Shown here one piece after another: positions 10,893-22,800 of a DNA stretch of 64,000 bases (its first letter is position 1; each line of letters starts with the position of its first letter). The stretch comes from Pegoplata infirma (taxonomy: Eukaryota > Arthropoda > Insecta > Diptera > Anthomyiidae), in the NCBI GenBank assembly GCA_963921195.1, contig OY992536.1:328369038-328433037 (forward strand), in the 5' to 3' direction. The notes under the pieces were generated by a model. That model searched no databases. It was not told the DNA's origin and saw only the letters and a list, made by a program, of their open reading frames with translations. Position numbers and translations under genes: made by a program.

Positions 10893-13800
10893 TTAATCCA
10901 ACATTTTACGTATCATATAATTCAAAATACCACCGTTTTTATAATATGTAATGTCCACTTCAGTGTCAAAACGTAAAATAGTCTCAAAAACATTGCCGTC
11001 AGCCTGAAATGAAAACATAAATTCGATAAGCAACTTGATTAGTTAAGCACATTTTTTAAGACACTAACCTCTACTTGAATCTTTTGACCAGGCTTAAGAC
11101 CTTGTTCGGGAATGCTGATGTTATACTGCTCACGTCCGCTCAAATTAAGAGTTTCAGCACTTTGACCAGGTAAAAATTGCAAGGGGATTATGCCCATACC
11201 AACTAAATTAGAACGGTGAATGCGTTCGTAGGATTCGGCAATAACAGCTTTAATACCCAATAGGAAAGGACCCTTGGCAGCCCAATCGCGACTAGAGCCA
11301 CTGCCATAATCTTTTCCGACTACCAGAACCAATGGGGTACCTTCATCACGATATCTGCAAAAGACATAACATTGATTAAAAATGTTAAGATTCGTTTATT
11401 GTTTTTTATCGCTCTACCTTTCGGCACAATCGAAAATATCCATTTCTTCTTGGCTAGGAATGTGCACAGTACGTGGTCCAGTTTTGGTTATCAATTTGTT
11501 AACCAAACGTATATTTGCAAATGTACCACGTGCCATAATAGCATCATTGCCACGACGAGAACCATAAGAATTAAAGTCTCTAGGTGTTAAACCGCGCTCA
11601 GAAAGATAACGTGCTGCTGGGGAGTTGCGTGCAATTGAGCCGGCTGGTGAAATATGATCGGTGGTAACAGAATCGCCCAAAAACAATAAGCATCGGGCGT
11701 TTTCAATGCTACTAGAACTCTGTAATTCACGAGTCATTCCCTCAAAGAAAGGTGGGCGTTTGATGTATGTAGATTCCTCACTCCAAGGATATAATTTGCC
11801 ATCGGAAACCTCCAAAGTTTGCCAGTCTTCTGAGCCTAATTCAATTTTGCCTGAAATATTTTGAATCATTTTTTAAGTATAGTGGCTTGTAAAAAAAACT
11901 TTGATGAAATTAATGAGACTCAACTTACTGTACACTTCTTGGAACATAGCGGGTATAACATGTTTATTTTCAACTTCCTGAATTTCTGTACGTGTTGGCC
12001 AAATGTCACGCAAAAATACCTTTTGACCATTAGAGTCCTCTCCCAACGGTTCTGTTTCAAAATCTATGTCAACTCGTCCAGCAATGGCATAAGCAATGAC
12101 CAACAAGGGACTGGCCAAATAGTTGGCACGTGTATTAGGATGAATACGACCTTCAAAGTTTCTATTGCCGGATAAGACCCCACAGCATACTAAGCCATTC
12201 TTTTCAATAGTATTCATGACATTATCATCCAAAGGACCCGAGTTGCCAATACATGTCATACAACCGTAGCCGACAATATTAAAACCCAATTGTTCCAAAT
12301 ATGGTATAACACCAGACTCCTTTAAGTAGTATGTCACAACACCAGATCCAGGCGATAATGAAGTCTTAATGTAGGGCATAATACTCAATCCCTTTTCTAC
12401 GGCATTCTTGGCCAACATACCAGCACCCAACATTACCGATGGGTTTGAGGTGTTTGTACAACTGGTGATAGCAGCAATAACTACCGAACCATGTTTAATG
12501 GTATAGCTTTTGCCATCGTCCCATTGGAATTCTCCAGAAGTTTGTAGAGCATCGGATGGAATTGCAAAACCCTTGAAACCAACCTAAAAAAAAGTTTTTT
12601 TTTGTAAAATATAAAAATGCATTATTAGCGAAAAAAAAAAATAAAAGTTAAAAAAAAAGTTCAATGACTTTTTTGTAACTTGCACCTAGACACGAAGTAG
12701 TAGGTCAGTGTAAAGTTTTAATTTAAATTATTGCGGAAGTTTGTTTAATTTCATGGAATATTTCTATTTTTGTGTAGTTGATTTGTATTTTAAAATGCAA
12801 ATTTGAGTTTTAATGATTTTTCTTAATTATGGAACTACACTTGACAGCTGAAATTTAAACCTCTTTAGGGACAACATATTAACAACATATAAATAAAAGC
12901 GAACACGGGAAGTATCTCAACCCTTATGAACCAATTTGCCTTTAACTTAAAATATATATATGTAAAAGAGACGATTTTAAGTTTGGGGTGTCTCGGCTTA
13001 TCGGCCATATCAGTGTTTAAAAATTTCTTTGTCCCCTTATAAAACAATGTGGACCTTCGGGAAAATTTCGATAACTCCCGAACTAACAGGAATATCGTTT
13101 ATAGCAAAAATAAATTTATAAAGATTATTTCGTATTTATATGGATATCGTAGGTCCATGTCTTCATATAAATACCCCCCACAATTTACAAATTTTCATGA
13201 ATTTTTACAAGGTTATGCCACCGTTAGCTAGGCATTATAAAAACTTTTTTTTTTATATGTAAACATTATGTAGTTTCTTAGAAAGAAATGGCTTAAAAAT
13301 GCCAAAAAAAAACGATTTTTTGGCCATTTTTTGACCCATGTTTTGAACTCCTAAATCTCCGATACGGCCCATAACCCGAGACACCCCAACCTTGTCTATT
13401 TTATATATATTTTAAGTTTTATTCAAATCGGTTCATAAGGGTTGAGATACTTCCCTTGTAAGTACTAAGTGCACGGTTTCCAATAAGAAAGAGTCCCATA
13501 GACAAAAACCAAAAATATGGATGTGGTAAAAAAAATTTATAAAATTTATAAATTTAATAGCTAATAAACTACAAAAAAAAAAAAACAGGCAAGTTGCGTA
13601 TTTTTCACTTCTTATATTTTTATTTTTTTTTTGAAAAAACATTTTAAGCATTTTTAAGCCATTTTTCATTTAAAGATGTTTTTGTATTTTTAACAATTAT
13701 AACGCGACTTTATTCAAATTTGGCATTGATATACATTATAAATGTCAATTTACGTAAAAAGTTTTATTATGATCGTTTCTCTTTATTTTGAACTTTAAAA

Positions 13801-16800
13801 ATCGTTAACACGAGTTATTGCTAAATAATTACACACGACACCAATAATTTCCAAGTGATATATCAAATTGATTTTGCTCTCAAGACTGCAAATCTGCCAT
13901 CAAAATTTTAGCACGTACCGTTTTTGAGATATTCGCTAATTTTCGGAAAAAAGTTTATTAAAACCAATTCGCATTGGATTCATGAACAGGGCGAATAACT
14001 CGAAAACAGGACCAGCTAGGATTTTCGTGTTAACGATTTTTAAAGTTGGAAATAAAGAGGAATGAAATACAATACCCCGACTTTGTCACCATTTTTACAA
14101 AACCTAAATTTGCTTGAGGAGGGGCGTGCAAATAAAATTTTTACGGTTGAAAAACACAAAATATTTAAGCTATAAACGAAAATATACAAAAATATTTTTG
14201 CAGTTGATAATCTTCTATATAAATAAAAATCAAATCGCTTATTTACTTGCATAGTGTCATAACTCAAAATGTTAGATTTTTGAGTTAATGATACAGAATT
14301 ATTCGTTGTATCATGCTTTGTATTGTGTCAAAAATTCGTATTAGTACCTTTTAAGCTCACCGGAGAGAACATGCCATTATTACATTTTATATTTACCGCC
14401 CATTTTCAATTAAAAATCTCAGTTTTAGTTGTGAATTTTAAACGCGTTTCCTGCAAAATCGAATGTTATGACAACTATACAAGTAAATGAGCGAAATGTC
14501 TTTCGTTGGTATTTGCATCACTTGAGAACGGCTATACCGATTTGTCTAGTTATTTTTTAAAGATCGTCACAGTCCAACTTAGGTTTTTACGAAATGAAAA
14601 TTGATCACGTCCATTTTTACGCGCATTTTTACGCACACTTATCCAAAATTGCTGGGTCGACTTGAATAATTTTTTATTCAAAATCTTTGTCATAATCCAG
14701 TTTATTATTAGTTTTCACAGAAATTAACCACGCCAACTTTTTCGATTTATCAAAAATCGGAGAACGGCTGGACAGCTTTGGCAATTTTTTTTTAAAGTTC
14801 TTCATAGTCCAAGTTATGTTTATACTGAAAGAAAAATTGACCGCGACCACTTTCACGCCCATTTTTCTTTCTCTTATCAAAAACCGGAGAACGCCTAGAC
14901 CGATTTAAGTATTATTTAGTTTTAATGTTTTTCATAGTCAAACTATTATTTTTACGGAGAGGAAAATTGTAAACGACCACTTTTACGCCCACTTTTTTTT
15001 CGATATATTACAAGTACACATAAGATTTTACGCCCTTTTCTTTTTATTTAAATTAGCTAATTTTCCAAATAAGATCTTTTTCGATATATCTCAATTTTCT
15101 ATTTATCTCAATTCTCATACAGAGCGAATTGGTATAATTAATTGGTTAAACAAGTATGTTAGAAAAGTTAAATTCGACTTGGCCGAATCTATAAATACCC
15201 TACACAATACCCTTTTTAAGTGATTTTCTAACGTGAAATAATGACAATTTTGATTAGAAATATTTAGTTTTGTGGAAAAACATTGTTTTGGTAATTTAAA
15301 AAAAAAATACGAAATTTTTTTTGAGTGTAAAATTTTTTTCGAGTGTAATTTTTTTAGCCTACACATATTTTTGAGTGTCAAACATACGTTGTATAATATT
15401 TTTGTGACTTACCAATGTTTTCAAAACTTCTTTAACGGTTTTTCAATACGAAAATTTAAGGTGAAACTAATCTGAAATTTACGGTTTTGCTAATAACTTT
15501 TGAGCCACTGGACCGATTTTGCTGAAATTCAATACAAATCAGACGACAAATATATATATACCAAGGTTCAGCAGCCTCAGCAAAGTCTTTCAAAATTTTG
15601 CGTGCTTTCAACCGACAGACAGACGGACGGACATCACTAGATAGTCTTAAAATCGATCGCGGATCATAAATATATATACTTTATGGAGCCTAGACCAATA
15701 TTTCGAGGTGTAACAAACGGAATGACAAGCTTATATATACCCTTTATCAGTAAAGTGGAGGGTATACAAATATAAGATACAAATGATTTTAAATCCTCGG
15801 CTAATATTATGTTCAAGGTAGTGTTTTGACCACGCAAATTTCAACGCCTACTTTTGTCTATAATGTGAACTCGCTAAAAGTCGACTGGATTTGGCTTTAT
15901 TTTTCATGTTATTAAGAGTTCGATTTTGAGGAAAAAAAGAAGAAAAGAAGATATGTGTACCGGAAAATTTGGAAAAAAAACTTACGGCCGGCTTCAAAAT
16001 GATGATTTCTACTAGATGAAACTTTTCAATCGATGTTATTTTGTATCTTCATTAAAATGATAAAAATCATGTTTTCATATCGAAAATTGCGAATAAAAAA
16101 AGTTAAGACACTCGATGTTAGGCACTCGTTTTTCATTTTGAATACGGCCGTTAGTTTTTATTTTTATGGGATTTTTTTATGAACTCTAGTTACTAAAGTT
16201 TGCGAAAATCAAAAGTCGAAAAATTCCTGATAAAAAAGAAATCTAGCATGAGTTTGTTACTAAAAAATAGGATTCATAGCTAATGTAGTTTATCAAATAA
16301 CAGTTCCGCACGTTTACCCACTGTATCGTCGCCGATAAACTGCTGACATTGGCGTAGGAAGCCAAAATTTCTGGGGGGGGGGGGCTAAAGCCCCCCCTTA
16401 GATTTTTTTAAATTTTTTGGTATTTTTTTTTTTTAATAGAAAAACCCAGACCTATTCCTGAAGCGTTCCCTTTAACATGTGTCTAATTGTGCTAGAAACG
16501 AATGCCCCCGAAAAGGTTCTGATGATTGCAAAAGTTGATGATTATTAGTCAAAATTCTCAGATTCTTTCTTTCAATAACTTTTGTCTATAAAAAACCCCT
16601 TAGAATTTAGAAACTTTTTTAATTCAAAGAAGTTAAAATGTATTCCTGAAGGTAAAACCCTAGATTCGGTAAAGTTTTTATTACTGACAAAAACATCAGA
16701 TTCATATAAAAACTTTTTTCAATAATTCAGACTATTTTTCAATGGGAAAAATTATTAGATCTTATAAAATAATCATTACGAGTCCTTAAGACTCATTGAA

Positions 16801-19800
16801 TAATCATAACGAGTCCTAAAGACTCATTACATATTATTATTATTTAGTGTTGCAAAAATTAATGAAATCATTAAATTAAAAAAAAAAATGTAAATGATTA
16901 AAATTCTGGGGGGGCTAAAATTATTCTGGGAGGGGGCTAAGCCCCCCCCAGACAGGGCTATCTACGCCTATGACTGCTGACAATGGAAGATCAACAATTA
17001 TGAAAGTTTTAAAAGTGAATCAACAGGACATAAGGTAAATAATCGTTATATTGTTTTGCATTCGCTATTACCCTCGAAGACATTCCAAGCATACATCAAC
17101 ATCAAATATTTCATTAAGTACGTAACCGGCTGAAATGTGAATAAGACACCTTGGAAAATGTGAATAAGACACCTTGCAGGACCTGCAGCTTACAGTGGCT
17201 GTCAAACATAGATATCAATATATAACTTGCTTACTCATTTAATTCTATGTCTCTTATTTTATTATGGAAGCTAATAGTAGATTTGTTTAACTCTGTTTTA
17301 TAATTGTTTATATTATTTTATTAATATTTTTATGTTAATGCCATACGATAAATAAATAAAATAAATAAATCATTAACATTTTTTTTTTTTTATAAAATGC
17401 CTAGTCATCGTTATCTAAACTATAATTTAAGATTAAAAAATTGCAAATAAAATGATAAGATAATCATATAGAATAATGGCGTAGCTAAATAATATTTCAA
17501 CAAGGGTCTATCATAATAAAAGAAACTATTTTTCTTTTACTAAATCATTGCATAGTGCAATTGACATTTAGGGGCATGTCACAGACTCAATTCCGTTCGG
17601 AATTGAAAAATGTGGTTTACTCGTATAACGTAAAGCAAATATTTTTTTCGTAATGAAACCACTTATATGCAATTTAATTCCACTTTGATTTTTGAAAGTG
17701 ATTTCATTCCGAAAAAAATAATATTCGTTTTGCGTTTTACGAGTAAACCACTTTTTTCAAATCCGAACGGAATTGAGTCTGTGACATGCCCCTTAATAAA
17801 TTTTTCATTTCACAGTATTTTTAAGAAGTATAACTTCTTCAGTAATTATGATTAATTTGGATTAATTTTAAAAAATCATACATACACACATTTATTAAAA
17901 CACATAAGCAAGCAATAATTGAATTTACAAAAAAAAAACATAAAATATGCCGAGCTTAGCAAAATGTGAGAATTTCAGTTTGGCCAATACAAAATTGCCA
18001 ACAAGTAATATGAGGTGGCTTATGGCTAAATTGATGGCATTGAACGCTGAGTTTATAAGAAGGCTTTGACAACGCACAGTCCAAACGTTTAGTTTACAAC
18101 ATTGTTTAACCATTAGCAATACCTGTAGCGGATTAATATTTTCAAACTTCGAACAAGGAATATTTGCAAATTAATTTTTGGTGTGTTATAAAATGATTAT
18201 AAAATATTAAGGATTACATACTATGAATCCAGTTATTTCATTCAGACATTTAGTTGTTGAAGTACAAAAAAAAATTAATATATAAGTGCCAAATATTTTC
18301 TACCTTGATATTATATCGAGTTATCTAAGGAAATAGTAGCCGTGATTTTATTGAAAAATATCTGACATATCACAGTTGCTGTTTCTTTTAGATAGCTCTT
18401 TTGTAAGCCGCAAAAGTTAAGTGGAAGTTTAATTGGCAAGTGTGTTCAGTGTTTTTTATATTTTTTTTTTTTTTTTTGAGTTTTAATTTATGGGATACAC
18501 TAAGTTCAGTTATGTTGAATTTAAAAAAAAAATAAATCTCTAGACATGGCATCACTGGGCTTTGTTTATCTCATAATACAGAAATAAAAACAACAAAATA
18601 GTGTTCAACGGAAAAATTAAACAAAATTAGTAGCTCTTTTTATACTTACGGGATTTACTAAACAAGACTCAAAATCTTGTTTCATTTCTGAAACTGAAAC
18701 ACGATCATGTGGACGTTTAGGCCCGGAAACAGAAGTAACAACCGTAGATAAATCCAAAGTAATGGTTTGTGTAAATTTGGGATCTTGCGATTCTTCAGTA
18801 TAATTTCGTAATTGACGTGTTGCTTGCAAATATTGTCTTATTATTTCAATTTTCTTTTCAGAACGATCTAGAAATCAATATTTTTAAATATTACCACCAA
18901 GTGTTAAATGTTGTTCGATGTGCAAAACTTACTTGTTTTTTTCATATAGTTCAAAGTGTTTTCATCTATTGGGAAGTAGCCGACTGTGGCACCATACTCG
19001 GGACACATATTACTAATTGTAGCACGATCAGCAATGCTTAACTCTGATACGCCAGAACCGTAGAATTCTACAAATTTACCGACTACACCCAATTGACGTA
19101 AATGTTTTGTTATAGTCAAAACTAAATCGGTGGATGTAACAAGAGGCCCCAATTTCCCAACCAACTTATAGCCGATGACCTCAGGTAACAGCATAGAAAT
19201 CGACTGACCCAACATAACAGCTTCAGCTTCAATACCTAAAATACAAATTATTAAAATTATTAATAGAACAGAAAGTTCTGGTTTAAGTTAAATGTACCTC
19301 CAACACCCCAGCCTAGGACACCCAAACCATTTATCATGGTAGTATGCGAATCGGTACCAACAACACTGTCTGGGTATAGCATTTTACCACCCTCTGTATC
19401 AGCTTCGAAAACAACACGAGCCAAATACTCCAAATTCACTTGATGAACAATGCCAGAACCAGGTGGCACAATTAACATATTATTAAAAGCACGAGCACCC
19501 CACTGCAGAGAATATATTGTTAGTTTTAATATGTTTTCTCATGTTTCAAAAATTAATTGATCTTACCTTCAAGAAAGTAAAACGTTCCTTATTACGTTCA
19601 AATTCTAAATTTTGATTCTTAGACAAGGCATCGACAGTACGAGCAAAATCGACTTGAACTGAGTGATCAATAACCAAATCCGCTGGACAAATAGGGTTGA
19701 TTTTTTCAGGATTGCCTTTCAAGCCTAAAACGGCATCACGCATGGCAGCAAAATCTACTACAGCAGGGACACCAGTGAAATCCTATAAACAGAACAAACA

Positions 19801-22800
19801 ATTCTATAAAAAAGTCTTTGGTTTATTGAAATAGTTTTTAAGTTACCTGCAGAATTACACGAGCTGGTTTGAAGGATACTTCAACATCATTCTGTCCCTG
19901 TTTTAAATCGGGTGTCCATGCCAAAATACTCTGAACATCTTTTTCCAATACATGAAAGTTGTCACAATTTCTTACTGCCGATTCTAGCAAAACCCGAATG
20001 GAATATGGCAATTGATCTAGAGGTTGATAAAAGTGAGTAAACATAAACATTTGATTACTTTAAAATAAAGCAAAGTAATTGCAAAACGTTGATAATTTTT
20101 AAGATAGTGGTAGACAATTATTAAATAAGTGATAAGTGAATTTAATTTTTTTTTTGCATTTTATTTTATAATAGGTTTTTTAAATATTTATCCAGGCAGA
20201 AACTGAGAACCGTTTATGGGAATTTTTTTACTTAAAAACACAAAACTTGTTGAAATACCTTTCGGCATCCAAAAAAATACAAAAAAAACTGTAATTCGGC
20301 TGCTGCTGCAATCAAAAGTACAAAAATATATTTTTACCTCAACATGTCTTTCACAAATTAAAAAAAAAATTTCGCGATTTTTTTTTTTCAAAAAATTAAT
20401 TTCTCTCCAATTTTTGTTTTGCAAAAACCTTATTCTATTGTGCCAAATGTATGGATACCCTTCACTATGTAATAAACTACAATAATGTATCTTTCAATAA
20501 AAGAAAGAAAATTTAAATCGCACTTCTATTTATTTTTTTTTTATGTTCAAATTTTAATATTTTAAAAGAATTCTATAGTGTACACCCCACTTAATTTAGT
20601 CATATCTGTGTGCCTACGTACAGTGGGGAAAAATTTACTTTTTTTGTCCGATTTTGCCTACAGGTCGCAATTTTTAACCGATTTTAGTTTTTCTTTTTTT
20701 GAAATTTAGCTAATAAAATTCCTCATCGGTCTGTCATGGTGGATTTCTAAAAATCGTTTTTGTTATATTTGAATATTTTTTTAAAGTTCAAAAAATATTA
20801 ATTTTTTTATAATTTTTCCTCTAAAAAATGTAATAGGCAGGGGACGAATAAGCTGTATGGACAAAGTTAAAGGTATTTGAACCCCTTATAAATGACATTA
20901 ATAGCATTTGTTAATTTATTATTATTTTGGTTTTTCTAAACATCTGAAAAATTAAAAATGTTCACTTTTAAGTACCTATATCATTTTAAATAATGTACCA
21001 ATTTCAATGAAATTTTTAAATTAAAGCTTATCATTTTCTTAACCATTATTGGTACATAAAGTATTTTTGCAAAATTGTTTAACTCTTTTTTTCGAATTTA
21101 CAATGTAACAACTTTTTTTTTTTTTAAACAGACTAAAAAATAGTTTTGAAATTCCAAAAATCATAAGGTAAAATTTAAGCAAAAAAATAAAATATTTGTT
21201 TCAAAAAATTTTGTGTACCAATTATGACTAAGCAAAACATAAGCTTTAATCTAAAAAAGATTTCATTGAAATTGGTACATTATTTTTAAAGATATAGTCT
21301 TTTAAAAGTGAAAATTCTTGAATTTTTGGCTGGTTATAAAAACCAAAATAATAATATATTTTTAAATACTAATCATGTCGTTGATAAGGGGTTCCAATAC
21401 CTTTAATTTAGTCCATAAAGCATATTCGTCCCATGCCTAATACATTTTTTATTGCAAAAAAACTGAAAAAATTAAAATTTTCTGAACTTTAGGAAAATAT
21501 AAAAATCCGAAATTTTTTTTCAAAAATCCACCATGACAGATCGATGCGGAATTTTATTAGCTAAAATACAAAAAAATAAAAATCAAAATCGGTTAGAAAT
21601 GCGACCTGTAGGCAAAATTGGACAAAAAAAGTCCATTTTTCCCCACTGTGCTACGGTCAGTGTGCCGTAGAACCGGGAATACCGGTATTTCCGGTTCTCG
21701 GTAGTACCGGTTCTTGAATTATTCTCGGTATTCTCGGGAACGATAGAGTCCAAGATAAAGAACTTTTACACAAATACGTCTAATGGGCATAGGCTGGTTA
21801 AGTTCAGACTAGGAATAAAACAAAGTATCCCTTGATAAACTAAAACAATTGTAGAAACACATATTTTTTTAAAGTGTTTTTTTGTATATTTGTTTAATAA
21901 ATGAGACATTTTTATGACATATCGCCGCTGCGCCTAAAAATGGAGTCTTGTGTTTTGGGGCAATTGTTCGAGAAAGCAAAAAAAAAAACGTTTATTTTCG
22001 TCCCTTCGCATATTTTTTTAAAAAATTTGTTTTATAAAAAATTCTTGTACCGATATGCTATCCATATGCCACAAAAAAAGTATGAAAAATTAATTTCTTT
22101 TCGAAGGGGACAAAGACTAACTAAAGTTTTTTTGTGGTTTAAGGCAACAGTTGTTAAACACGGTCCTTGAAATTTTTATATTTTAGAGCTCTTCTGATGA
22201 TTGTTTTTTATTTTTTTTTTGTAACTTTTCATCTCTGAAAGATGCTGCACTTTTGATTTTCCGACGTCAAATGATTTAATTGCTTTCACAAGTAAGATTT
22301 TTCTGTAGCATAATTTTAGGCATTTTGTGAATATATGATCCAAAAATTAAATCCCAGCCAAACTTAGACATTTTTGATTTTTTTTAATAAATCGACTTAA
22401 GATTAAATAAAGTGTTATATTTGTTTATAAATTTAGCAAAATGTAGAGTTTTTTGTCGCTTTTATATAATCATATATTTTAGGCATGTAGCCTAAAATTA
22501 TACTATAAAAAATCTTGCTTTTTTATAAAAATCATACGACTCACAAGGAAGGTCTTTCACAGGGCACCCACCGATTGTCCTGAAACTTGCATATAGGAAA
22601 GAGGGGAGCAAAATAAGTTACTTGTTTTTTATAGCTGCCCAATCTCATATTTAGCGGGTCAAAGGGGAGGGAAAAAACGGGATTTTTTTTCGTTTTTTGA
22701 GGATTTTTCTCATTTTTTTCAAAAGAAACTACACCAACATTTTGTACAGGTCAAAAGGTTTTTTGAAGCCCTATCCAATGGTGTACCGGTCGTGTCCAAA

